44,417 bases of DNA from positions 1-44,417 of the forward strand of contig NZ_JAJSLW010000031.1 in NCBI RefSeq assembly GCF_021729145.1, written 5' to 3'. This DNA comes from Membranihabitans maritimus (GTDB lineage: Bacteria > Bacteroidota > Bacteroidia > Chitinophagales > Saprospiraceae). How positions within the stretch are numbered: the first letter of the stretch is position 1; every line of letters begins with the position of its first letter. The notes under the pieces were generated by a model. The model was not told the origin of the DNA and made no database searches. It worked only from the letters and a program-made list of their open reading frames with translations. Positions 33,645 to 42,844 of this stretch are shown one piece after another. A program made the position numbers and the translations under genes.

Positions 33645-36600
33645 TTAAAAATCAATACTTAGTGTAAATGTATAATTTGCAGAGTATGGAGTAAATGAGC
33701 GCTCCCGGAATGAATCACTACTAGTGGTACCCCGGAAACTTTCAGGGTTAAGATTGTTAGGTAGTGAATTATACAAATAAGCTAGATTCCGTGCATTAAA
33801 AGCTAAGTAGAGACTTTTTGCACCTACTTTCTGAGCTAGGATTTTAGGAAATGAATATCCCAGCGAAATATTTCTAAGTGCAATATATTTGACTTCATTA
33901 AACCAATTGTCGTTAATAACACCTGAACTCCAGGCACTATTGAAATACGTATTAAAGCTGGCGTGGGTGGGTTCAACAAAACCAGCGTCATAAGCTTCTT
34001 GATAGCTCATTCCGCCTACATCTACTTGTTCACCACTAGGTGCAGTTACTTTTTGTCCTTCAGCAAAAACACCATCTGGAATCATGCCGTCATGATAAGT
34101 CCTGCCTTTTGTGTCTTCGTATTCACTTGTCCAGGTAATACCTCCGTGCTCTTCATCTCTATTGGCCAAAGAGGTCTGCAGATAGCCATACGCAGTACCA
34201 TATTTATTCGAGTAAGAAGCAATGTGGCCACCAAATCGAGCATCCAGTAGAATCGATAAGTTGAAATTTTTATACTTGAATGCATTATTCCAGGAACCTT
34301 CAAAATCAGGGTTAACCTTTCCTATTTCCTGAATTTCATTACTTCTGGTATAGAATGCACCACGACGGTCATCAGCCCAGGTCAAAATTTTATTTCCATT
34401 TCCATCTTCCAGGGGCTTTGTATCGGACATTAATACGCCGTATTCACCATTTTCAAATGCTACTGACCCTACACGGAAATTACCATAAGCTACATCACCT
34501 CCCAAAGCCTTGTAATCACCTACTTCATCTCTTAGGTCTGACACTATGGTGGTATTGTTCCAATAATTAAAAGTGGTTTCCCATTCAAAGTCTCTAATTT
34601 GGACAGGAATTACACTTAGAGATAGTTCAAATCCCTTATTAGTCAACGTACCAATATTGGTAAACATACTTCCAAATCCAGTAGCTGATGGGATTGGAAT
34701 AGTTCCTATTTGATTAGTAATGGATTCATTGTAATATGCAATATCAGTACTAATTCTTCCTGTAAATAATCTGAAATCAAGTCCTACTTCTAGGGAATTT
34801 TTCTTTTCAGGCCTAATGTTAGGATCTACCAAAGTGGTTGATTTAGTGTTGCTATAAATGAAATTACCGCCGGCTAACTCAATGGTCCCCAATGAATATC
34901 CATTATTGATGGTATAGGGATTTGTATCGTTTCCTACCTGGGCAAATGACGCCCTTAGTTTCCCAAAAGATATTAAATCAGGTAATTCGAATGTTTCTGA
35001 TAATATCCAGGACGCGCTAATAGATGGATAGAAATAAGAATAATTTCCAGTTCCATTGGTATATATCAAAGTAGACGACCAGTCATTTCTTCCGGTAATA
35101 TCTAAATATAATTGATCTTTCCACCCTAGACTTGCCAGGAAGTATAAGGAATTTATTTGTTCTGTTCCATTGACAGCACCCTCTGTTCTAAGATTTCTTT
35201 TTGAATTGCTGAGATAAAATCTACCCGGGACAATTAATCCACCGTCTGTCCAGGACCTTGTGAATTGATTTTGTCGGTCCCAAATTTCTCCACCTAGAAT
35301 TAAGTTAGATGTTAAATCTCCCCACTTTTTATTGAGATTAGCGGATAATTTTCCTGTACGGGCTATTTCCTGATCATTTCTCAATTCATATGCTCCTCCA
35401 TCCATTGCATAGCCTGAACCCAATGCCTTTCTTTCATAAAATCTGGAGTAAAAATTCATATTGGCCTCAGCGGAAACTGATATCCAGTCCGCAAGATTGG
35501 CAGTTAGTCTTACAATTGGACGAATAACCTGTTCTTTACGGGCAAAATCGTTAAGGTTGTATTCAAACCAAACATTATTTCCTGGTACAGAAGCAAATTC
35601 ATCGCCATAGTTGCTATTAGGTGTTCCACCATGAGGCGCTTGATATACATCGCGCTGACTCCATCTTTCAGTGTCATACCAATTTTCCCAGGTCCCGGAA
35701 AGGAAATTACCGGAAATATTATTAAACGGATTCTTGGATTTTGACGTAGTAAATGTCATAGAAGCATCGGCTGTTAACCAGGATGCCAGGTTATAGGAAC
35801 CCTTAAATAATAAAGAGTTTCTATTGAACTCATCGGTAGGCATTATTCCAGTCCTGTGATTGTAGGAATTTGATAAATAAAAATTACCATTTTCATTTCC
35901 TCCGCTCAGTGCTAAAGCTGTATTGGAATTTACACCCGTACTATATGCATTCAACATATTGTTGGGAAATGCCTCATACCTTCTGATCGTGCCATCAAAA
36001 TCTTCAATTGGACGACCATCAAATTTTGGACCGTAACCTAATCCCGATCCTGCATTCTGAATTTTAGACATTACTTGTTGGCCATCTACTTCTCTTGTAT
36101 AAGCCTGATCTACATCAAACCTATAATAATTACCGTTTTCATCTCTGTCACCGTATCCCACATAACCCGCTAAAGTTCCTGGCCCATAATCATATTGAAT
36201 ATCGGGAGTAGCATAGACATCGGTTATCCCTACACTTTGAGTTACACTTACCCCAATGCCTTGTTGGTTTTTACCATCTTTATTTTTAATTACTATGGCA
36301 CCATTGATCCCCCTGGAACCGTAAAGAGCCGTGGCAGCAGCACCTTTAAGAACGGATACAGATTCTATATTGTCTGGATTCAGGTTTTTAAGGATGTTCC
36401 CAAAATCATTGGCACTTGCACTCCAGTCAGCGCTGGCATTGGAAACCCCTGGTTGAATAATGACTCCATCAATTACAAAAATAGGTTGGTTATTACCTGA
36501 ATTTAAAACTGATACTCCACGAAGCTGGATTTTATTATTTCCAAATAAACCTCCGTCAGATACACCAATGCTTAAACCAGCGGATTTTCCCTGAAGGGCT

Positions 36601-37010
36601 TCCACCGGGTTGACAGTATTGACTAAGGAAAGTTCCCTGCCATCTAATTCAGTCATTGCATAACCAAGCGCTTTGGTCTCCCTTTTAATTCCCAATGCCG
36701 TGACAACAACTTCATCTAAAGCCAGTCCGGAAGCTAATTGCACGTTGATATTTCCCTGTCCGTTATATTGTATTTCTTGTGATTGAAACCCTACATAGCT
36801 AACAATAAGAGTTGGATTTTCCGTTTGCAAGTCCAATGTATACTTTCCTTCAAAATCAGTTACTGTACCATTGTTGTCTGTTCCTGTTTCCAGGACGGAA
36901 GCCCCTATAATAGGTTCTCCACTTTCTGCGTCGGTGACGACACCGGATACCGTCTGTGCGGTGATTAAATAGCCGCATAAGGTTGCCGCTATTGTGAATA
37001 GAAATCGCAT
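33645..37010 (-). CDS. SusC/RagA-family TonB-linked outer-membrane transporter without STN domain
   Basis: This is a SusC-type TonB-dependent channel, 1121 residues from the ATG at 37010. The frame is open to 37076 (1143 residues), but the start at 37010 was chosen because RFLFTIAATLCGYLITAQ is then a standard signal peptide. A CarboxypepD_reg-like domain follows (SGVVTDAESGEPIIGASVL ... VSYVGFQSQEIQY). The plug has LDEVVVTALGIKRETKALGY, IQLRGVSVLNSGNNQPIFVI and the SusC signature SVLKGAAATALYGSRGINGA. A long beta-barrel runs to the C-terminal YTFTLSIDF. No STN domain is present, so it should not signal through FecR. It is the first gene of the leftward SusCD operon, divergent from the sigma factor gene. 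Confidence 0.93.
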   Translation of the reverse strand: MRFLFTIAATLCGYLITAQTVSGVVTDAESGEPIIGASVLETGTDNNGTVTDFEGKYTLDLQTENPTLIVSYVGFQSQEIQYNGQGNINVQLASGLALDEVVVTALGIKRETKALGYAMTELDGRELSLVNTVNPVEALQGKSAGLSIGVSDGGLFGNNKIQLRGVSVLNSGNNQPIFVIDGVIIQPGVSNASADWSASANDFGNILKNLNPDNIESVSVLKGAAATALYGSRGINGAIVIKNKDGKNQQGIGVSVTQSVGITDVYATPDIQYDYGPGTLAGYVGYGDRDENGNYYRFDVDQAYTREVDGQQVMSKIQNAGSGLGYGPKFDGRPIEDFDGTIRRYEAFPNNMLNAYSTGVNSNTALALSGGNENGNFYLSNSYNHRTGIMPTDEFNRNSLLFKGSYNLASWLTADASMTFTTSKSKNPFNNISGNFLSGTWENWYDTERWSQRDVYQAPHGGTPNSNYGDEFASVPGNNVWFEYNLNDFARKEQVIRPIVRLTANLADWISVSAEANMNFYSRFYERKALGSGYAMDGGAYELRNDQEIARTGKLSANLNKKWGDLTSNLILGGEIWDRQNQFTRSWTDGGLIVPGRFYLSNSKRNLRTEGAVNGTEQINSLYFLASLGWKDQLYLDITGRNDWSSTLIYTNGTGNYSYFYPSISASWILSETFELPDLISFGKLRASFAQVGNDTNPYTINNGYSLGTIELAGGNFIYSNTKSTTLVDPNIRPEKKNSLEVGLDFRLFTGRISTDIAYYNESITNQIGTIPIPSATGFGSMFTNIGTLTNKGFELSLSVIPVQIRDFEWETTFNYWNNTTIVSDLRDEVGDYKALGGDVAYGNFRVGSVAFENGEYGVLMSDTKPLEDGNGNKILTWADDRRGAFYTRSNEIQEIGKVNPDFEGSWNNAFKYKNFNLSILLDARFGGHIASYSNKYGTAYGYLQTSLANRDEEHGGITWTSEYEDTKGRTYHDGMIPDGVFAEGQKVTAPSGEQVDVGGMSYQEAYDAGFVEPTHASFNTYFNSAWSSGVINDNWFNEVKYIALRNISLGYSFPKILAQKVGAKSLYLAFNARNLAYLYNSLPNNLNPESFRGTTSSDSFRERSFTPYSANYTFTLSIDF

Positions 37011-37076
37011 CGATGGCCGAATAATGAAGTCGGCCGGTCGAAGATTCCCGTCAGATGAAATTCTTAAATTTCCCAT

Positions 37077-37523
37077 TTCAACATTTTTTTGTTAACAATC
37101 AATTAAAATCACGAGTTAGTTCATTTCAAATACCTAACATACCTTCTTGTTTAAAGATATTGATACTATAAGACCCGAATTTTCAATATTTATCTTGTAT
37201 ATTTCTTGATAAAAGCATCTTTTGATTTTCATTCAAGAGTCAATAAAGCGAAATAAAAAAATCCAAATCTTTTTAAATCTTTTACAAAGATGTTAAAAAT
37301 AAAATAATTAGTTAAAAATTAATGGGTGATTTTTGTAAAACTCCAATTTTAATCTATAACGATTTGCTCTGAAGAATAATAAATTAGCATACCTGTCTGA
37401 TCGTTTGTGAAATAAAATGTCATAAATCAAAGATGGAAATATTGATTTATTGTTTGAAATTGCTTTCTTTGAAACATTATTATGTGAAAGTGATTATCCT
37501 GAGAATGCGAAGGATGTTATAAT
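37077..37523. other. Divergent regulatory region between SusC and the ECF sigma gene
   Basis: About 450 bp of AT-rich DNA must hold the promoters for the leftward SusCD operon and the rightward sigma gene. No TAnnTTTG box with a correctly spaced TTG was found on either strand; the closest is TTCTTTG at about 37467. No RNA gene or clear repeat was recognised. The sequence upstream of SusC is not obviously shared with that upstream of fecR. Confidence 0.4.
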
Positions 37524-38048
37524 ATGAGTAAAGACTTTAACAGTTTTGAAATAAAAAGTCGTATTGGATTTATCAAATTCGTGGACAAACATTATGTGCG
37601 ATTGTATAAATACGGTTTTACAATCACACATTTGGAGTATGTAGTAGAAGATAATGTGCAGGAAGCGTTTTTAATTCTTTGGAAAAAAAGGAACCAAATT
37701 CGCAATCCCCAGGCCGCTTTCTTCTATTTGATGAAAACTTTGAAGTCCAAAGTGATTAGGGACCTGGAAGAATATAGAAAATACTTACCGGAGGACATTT
37801 TGCCTATCGAGAATTTAAAAAGTGAAAGTCCGGAGCAAATCTGGATACATGCAGAATCTGAAAACGAAAAACTGCAATTATTAAAGTTGAACCTCACAAA
37901 GCTACCTGACAAACAAAGACATATTATTACCCTTCACTTTCTGGAGCAAAAATCTTTTGATGAAATTTGTAAAATTATGAATATCGGTAGACAAAGTGCT
38001 TATAACCTAATGAGCCGTTCATTGAAAAATTTGAAGAGTAAGTTTTAG
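37524..38048 (+). CDS. ECF-type RNA polymerase sigma factor
   Basis: The 174-residue protein has sigma region 2 at about 15-75 (FVDKHYVRLYKYGFTI ... DNVQEAFLILWKKRNQI) and region 4 at about 120-174 (LTKLPDKQRHIITLHFLEQ, SFDEICKIMNIGRQSAYNLM). Length fits Bacteroidota ECF factors paired with FecR-type anti-sigma proteins. Region 1.1 and region 3 are absent, as usual. It should direct RNA polymerase to the fecR-susC-susD genes 364 bp downstream and perhaps to the divergent SusCD operon. Its activity should be held by the FecR protein until substrate is sensed at the STN-containing SusC. Confidence 0.9.
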   Translation: MSKDFNSFEIKSRIGFIKFVDKHYVRLYKYGFTITHLEYVVEDNVQEAFLILWKKRNQIRNPQAAFFYLMKTLKSKVIRDLEEYRKYLPEDILPIENLKSESPEQIWIHAESENEKLQLLKLNLTKLPDKQRHIITLHFLEQKSFDEICKIMNIGRQSAYNLMSRSLKNLKSKF

Positions 38049-38412
38049 CACACGCTGTAAGCGAAGTGGAGCCTGAAATGAGCTTTGTCCCTGGTAAATA
38101 GATGTCTTGTCAAAATTGAACGTCATGAATAATTTTGTATGCCAGAGATTCGCATAATAAAGTTGTGGAATTGTCTTAAATAGTAAGGATGGAGCGCTTG
38201 TTCAAAGCTGGTATGCGAAGAATACCAATCTTTCATTTATTTCCATTGTATTTGTTCGTCGAACAGACATTCAAATAAAGTTTTTTTTGGTATTGAACCT
38301 GATAGTCAATTGTTTACATAGGTGGCTTCGTTTAATTTTTAAAAAAAAACTCTATTTACCTATTAGATTTTGCTTACCCAATGCTCATTATAACTAGATA
38401 ACGAGAAAATAT
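38049..38412. other. Intergenic region between sigma and fecR genes
   Basis: 364 bp without a gene. It contains a consensus promoter at 38107-38137 and, further down, an odd-centred palindrome, GTTCG-T-CGAAC, at 38254-38264 that could be an operator. No transcription terminator with a U-run was seen after the sigma gene, so read-through is possible. Confidence 0.4.
38107..38137 (+). promoter_or_regulatory. Probable housekeeping promoter upstream of fecR-susC-susD
   Basis: TTG at 38107-38109 is followed after 20 nt by TAATTTTG at 38130-38137, an exact match to the Bacteroidota TTG-N17-23-TAnnTTTG consensus. Transcription would begin near 38143 and give a leader of about 270 nt before fecR. 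It suggests the cascade's fecR/susC/susD part has a basal promoter apart from the sigma gene's own. Confidence 0.45.
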
Positions 38413-39468
38413 ATGGATAAGAAATATACAACAGAAGAAATACTTCGCGATGAAGAATTCCTCAGATGGATGAAAAGTGATGAGGGAATGGGAGATAATG
38501 TCTGGCGTATTTATGCTTCCCAAAGTGAAGAGAAGTTTCATCAAGTGCAAAGCGCAATAGACCTTTACAATACATTTTACGCTGAAAAAGAAGATTTTGA
38601 CCTACAAAGGATTGAAGATCAAAAAGGTAAATTGATCAATGGAATCAAATTTCAGGATCGATTGCGAAAAGTACGAAATGCAGGAATGATTGTAAGTAGT
38701 ATAGCCGTGATAGTTTTGGGGGTTTGGTATTGGGGGGGTGATAATCCACCTGAAGAGATGATAGTCGAAGAATATACTTCCCATGAAGAGAAAAACATTA
38801 TGAATATAGTGAGTAATAAGGAAGACGGTAGGGTCAAACCCGTAGAGCTTCCCGACCATTCCTATGTTTTTTTGGACCCCGGGAGTTCAGTGCGGTTCAA
38901 TGCATCTTCTTTTGGTGAAATCAGGGAATTGGATCTAGAAGGTAGTGCATTTTTTATTGTTGAAAAACAAGAAGGCGCTCAATTCATAGTAAATTCTGAA
39001 CATTTTGAAACAACAGTATTAGGTACTGAATTTTATGTAAGTGATAAAATGGTTGATCCCGAATCTTTTGTAAAAGTTACAGAGGGGCGGGTAAGTGTGA
39101 AAAATAAAAGGGGGGATACCGTAGAACCGGCTTCAGAAATGTTGACCCAAATGGAAAGTATTCATCTCAAAAAAGAAGATCTCTCTATTTACCGTAAATC
39201 CGAGGATCTAAATTTATTGATGAATAGCGATCAGAGGATGCATACTAAATCTTACAAAAACGAGTCCCTTGATACGGTATTTACAGACCTTGCACGGCAA
39301 TTCAAGATCGTAATCAAATACGACAAAGAACAACTTCAGGATTGTACTCTAACAGCATCATTTGAGGGTAAGAAGTTGGACGAAGCATTATATATAATTT
39401 GTAGACTTATGAATGCCAGTTACCTAGAAGATGACGGGCAGATAGTAATATTTAGTAAAGGTTGTTGA
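38413..39468 (+). CDS. FecR-family anti-sigma factor with DUF4974 C-terminus
   Basis: The 351-residue protein has a cytoplasmic N-terminal part (about 1-89) for the sigma factor and one membrane helix at about 91-107 (GMIVSSIAVIVLGVWYW). The FecR domain is at about 130-240 (LPDHSYVFLDPGSSVRFN, RELDLEGSAFFIVEK, FETTVLGTEFYVSD, FVKVTEGRVSVKN). A DUF4974 domain is at about 270-350 (SYKNESLDTVFTDLARQFKI, TLTASFEGKKLDEALYIIC). It should sense the STN domain of the next gene's SusC in the periplasm and release the sigma factor. It lies 19 bp before susC in the same direction. Confidence 0.93.
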   Translation: MDKKYTTEEILRDEEFLRWMKSDEGMGDNVWRIYASQSEEKFHQVQSAIDLYNTFYAEKEDFDLQRIEDQKGKLINGIKFQDRLRKVRNAGMIVSSIAVIVLGVWYWGGDNPPEEMIVEEYTSHEEKNIMNIVSNKEDGRVKPVELPDHSYVFLDPGSSVRFNASSFGEIRELDLEGSAFFIVEKQEGAQFIVNSEHFETTVLGTEFYVSDKMVDPESFVKVTEGRVSVKNKRGDTVEPASEMLTQMESIHLKKEDLSIYRKSEDLNLLMNSDQRMHTKSYKNESLDTVFTDLARQFKIVIKYDKEQLQDCTLTASFEGKKLDEALYIICRLMNASYLEDDGQIVIFSKGC

Positions 39469-39487
39469 AAAGAAAATATATGGAATT

Positions 39488-42400
39488 ATGGATAATAGGT
39501 ACAAAATGAGTTTGATTTTATTTTTGTGGGTATTGGTTAGTAATTTTTCACCTGCTCAGGGAGGGGAATTACGAAATGACCAGGGGATCCTGGATTACAA
39601 AATACAGATTGACCTATCAAACGCAAGTCTGGAGGAAGTATTAGATAAAATTGGGTTGGTCTCTCATGTTGAATTCTTGTACAGCCCGCAAAGGATTAAC
39701 AGCCAACAGAAATTGGATGTGTATGCTGATAATGAAGTCTTAAGTCAATTCCTGAACAGGGTTTTAGGAAGTTTGGATATAACTTATGAAGTAATAGAAG
39801 GTACAAACCAGATTATGCTATTCAAAACAGAAAAAGTCGATCAATTGGCATCAGCTGTTTCTTTTCAGGATAGATTAAGGGCTAACCGGTTGAATTTTGA
39901 CAGGACAGTAAACGGTACGGTTACTGATTCGGAAGGGAACCCCCTGATAGGAGCAAATATTGCTGTTAAAAGCAGAGCTGGACTGGGAACTGTTACTGAC
40001 TTTGATGGCAAGTATTCATTGGAGATTCCGAATGGTCCAATTACATTAGTGTTTTCCTATATAGGGTATGAAACAATGGAAGTAGATGTAATTGATCAAG
40101 AAGTGGTAAATGCTGTTTTATCGGAAAACGCATCACAATTGGATGAGGTAGTTGTTGTGGGGTACGGTACACAAAAGAAGAGTGATTTAACGGGTGCCGT
40201 ATCAAGCATTAACAGTGAAGATTTGACGAATTTTCCCGCTACTGGTACCGTGCATGCTTTGCAGGGGAAAGCTGCTGGTGTGATGGTTCAGTCTACTAAC
40301 GGTGAACCCGGAGGAGATTTTAAAATCAGGGTAAGGGGGTCAACATCTATCAATGCAAGTAGTAACCCGCTATTTGTAGTTGACGGGTTTGTCGGTGGAA
40401 CCATGCCTCCACCTGAAGATATTGCATCAATAGAGGTTCTAAAGGATGCATCAGCTACTGCTATTTATGGATCCAGAGGTGCCAATGGGGTGATTATGGT
40501 TACTACTAAATCCGGTGCCAATGGGGTTACAAAGTTTAATTACAATACGTACTACAGCTTTCATAAAGAAATTGGGCGTTTGGATCTTTTAGGGGCAAGG
40601 GATTTTGCAGAGTATATCAATGATGCTAGAGATGCCGAATTTTATGATTTAAGTTCTATAAATGTCAATACAGACTGGCAATCATTAATTTTTAGGCCGG
40701 GTCATGCCCAAAATCATCAATTATCCGTTTCGGGGGGCGGAACTAAGGTAAAGTATTATGTTTCGGGAGTATATTTTGACCAAAAAGGGGTAATACAGAA
40801 TTCAAGGTATGACAGATTTTCCCTAATATCAAATCTTGACTTACAGGCTTCGGATAAGATTAATTTGAAATTAAATACGTCAATCCGTTCTTCAAACAGA
40901 GATGGTATACCCACCCAGACTGGGGGTATCGCTGCTAATTCCGGAGTTGTATCAGCAGCACAGCGTTTTGATCCGAACCAGGGAATAATTGATGAAGATG
41001 GCATTTATACTAAAAGTAGAGTTGGTATTGCCGCATTTGAAAACCCGATGGCTATTCTGGATGGCCGGGAAGAAGGAAATGTGCAAAATAATATTCAATC
41101 TAATTTGCATGCTACAATCGATTTATTCAACAACTTTGTTTTTAATTCCACCTATGGGTTGAAGATCGAAAATGTGAGGAATGGCACCTACAATAGCCGG
41201 ATAACAAACCAAGGGGAAAATACCAATGGACAGGGTTCATTGCAATTTATAAAGAGAGTTAATTTCCTGACAGAGCAATATTTTAATTATAGTCCGGACC
41301 TTGGAGAAAAGAATAACCTGATATTGACTGCCGGATATTCTTACCAGAGATTTAACAACGAGTCATTGAACGCTTCCAATACCGGATTTATATCCGATGC
41401 ATTGGGATTTTGGAATCTGGGGTCGGGTACGACATTGATTTCTCCTTCCTCCAGTTATGGAAAGTCCGAAATTGCATCTTTTTACGGAAGGGTAAATTAT
41501 AGTTTTGAACAAAGGTATTTATTAACATTTACGAGCAGATATGACGGAGCATCTCAATTCAGTAAGGAAAATCAATGGTCCTTTTTCCCCTCAGGTGCCT
41601 TTTCATGGAATATTAGTAACGAAAGATTTTTTCCAACCAATAATTTAATAACAAATCTTAAATTGAGAACAAGTTATGGCCTGACCGGAAACCAGGGAAT
41701 ATCTGCATATCAATCTTTGGCGAGATTGTCTACAACGTATTTTATATTAAATAACAGCCCGGTAAGTTCCGTGAGACCTACATCTATAGCCAATAAGGAT
41801 CTTACCTGGGAAACAACGGGCCAATACAATTTAGGCTTGGATTTGGAATTATTTTCAGGGAGACTTAATCTTACAGGTGAATATTATTATAAAAAAACAC
41901 GTGACCTGCTTTTTAATGTTCCGATTCCTTCCTTTTCTGGATTTCAAAACCGTCTGGAAAATATTGGCAAAGTAGAGAATAAAGGCTTTGAATTCCAATT
42001 AGACTATAGGGTGTTAACAGGTGATTTTAATTGGAATACGGCTTTTAACATCACCTTTAACCGGAATAAAGTGTTGGAACTTCCGGGAGGTGTTGATATT
42101 ATTTTTTCAAGTGCACCTAGTCAACCTTCAGCGGTACCCAATTCAATTTTACGCGAGGGAGAGCCCGTAGGGTCATTTTTTGGATATGTATATGAAGGTG
42201 TATACCAGGAAGGAGATGAATTTATTCCTGGAGGAAGTTTTGAAACTTCTCCGGGAGGTGAAAAGTTTGCGGATCTAAATGGAGATGGGATTTTAAATTC
42301 AGATGATCGTAAAATTATAGGGGATCCAAATCCGGATGCGATTTGGGGATTCAATAATGATTTTACTTATAAAGGAATTTCACTCAATCTTTTTTTTCAG

Positions 42401-42820
42401 GCTTATACGGGGGCAGATATGCTTAATATTGTTCGAATGGAATTGGATCGTCTTAGTGGTAATTCCAATGCAACAGTAAGGGCATTGGATAGATGGACAC
42501 CGTCCAATACAGAAACCAATGTACCAAAGGCTACTTCAGACAGGGCTGCCAGGACTTCTACAAGATTTGTAGAAGACGGATCGTATATCAGATTGAAAAA
42601 TTTATCGCTGGGATATAACTTGCCAACACAATTGATTGAAAGAGCAAAATTAAATAGTACCCGTATATATTTCAGTGCCCAAAATATACTGACTTTTTCC
42701 GATTATTCCGGGGTAGACCCTGAAGTTGCTTTCAGGTCCAGTAATACAAATATAGGTTTGGATTTTGGTAGCTATCCAAATACCCAATCATTCACCTTAG
42801 GACTTACTATCGGATTTTAA
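39488..42820 (+). CDS. SusC/RagA-family TonB-linked transporter with STN signalling domain
   Basis: The 1110-residue protein has a signal peptide (MSLILFLWVLVSNFSPAQ). An STN (secretin/TonB N-terminal) domain lies at about 36-115 (IQIDLSNASLEEVLDKIGLV ... VIEGTNQIMLFKTEK). A CarboxypepD_reg domain follows at about 138-215 (VNGTVTDSEGNPLIGANIAV). The plug has VVVGYGTQKKSDLTGAVSSI, FKIRVRGSTSINASSNPLFV and SusC signature VLKDASATAIYGSRGANGV; a beta-barrel runs to the C-terminal LGLTIGF. The STN domain should contact FecR and report substrate to the sigma factor. It is followed by its SusD 24 bp downstream. Confidence 0.95.
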   Translation: MDNRYKMSLILFLWVLVSNFSPAQGGELRNDQGILDYKIQIDLSNASLEEVLDKIGLVSHVEFLYSPQRINSQQKLDVYADNEVLSQFLNRVLGSLDITYEVIEGTNQIMLFKTEKVDQLASAVSFQDRLRANRLNFDRTVNGTVTDSEGNPLIGANIAVKSRAGLGTVTDFDGKYSLEIPNGPITLVFSYIGYETMEVDVIDQEVVNAVLSENASQLDEVVVVGYGTQKKSDLTGAVSSINSEDLTNFPATGTVHALQGKAAGVMVQSTNGEPGGDFKIRVRGSTSINASSNPLFVVDGFVGGTMPPPEDIASIEVLKDASATAIYGSRGANGVIMVTTKSGANGVTKFNYNTYYSFHKEIGRLDLLGARDFAEYINDARDAEFYDLSSINVNTDWQSLIFRPGHAQNHQLSVSGGGTKVKYYVSGVYFDQKGVIQNSRYDRFSLISNLDLQASDKINLKLNTSIRSSNRDGIPTQTGGIAANSGVVSAAQRFDPNQGIIDEDGIYTKSRVGIAAFENPMAILDGREEGNVQNNIQSNLHATIDLFNNFVFNSTYGLKIENVRNGTYNSRITNQGENTNGQGSLQFIKRVNFLTEQYFNYSPDLGEKNNLILTAGYSYQRFNNESLNASNTGFISDALGFWNLGSGTTLISPSSSYGKSEIASFYGRVNYSFEQRYLLTFTSRYDGASQFSKENQWSFFPSGAFSWNISNERFFPTNNLITNLKLRTSYGLTGNQGISAYQSLARLSTTYFILNNSPVSSVRPTSIANKDLTWETTGQYNLGLDLELFSGRLNLTGEYYYKKTRDLLFNVPIPSFSGFQNRLENIGKVENKGFEFQLDYRVLTGDFNWNTAFNITFNRNKVLELPGGVDIIFSSAPSQPSAVPNSILREGEPVGSFFGYVYEGVYQEGDEFIPGGSFETSPGGEKFADLNGDGILNSDDRKIIGDPNPDAIWGFNNDFTYKGISLNLFFQAYTGADMLNIVRMELDRLSGNSNATVRALDRWTPSNTETNVPKATSDRAARTSTRFVEDGSYIRLKNLSLGYNLPTQLIERAKLNSTRIYFSAQNILTFSDYSGVDPEVAFRSSNTNIGLDFGSYPNTQSFTLGLTIGF

Positions 42821-42844
42821 AACCTACATAAAATTAAAAATCAA

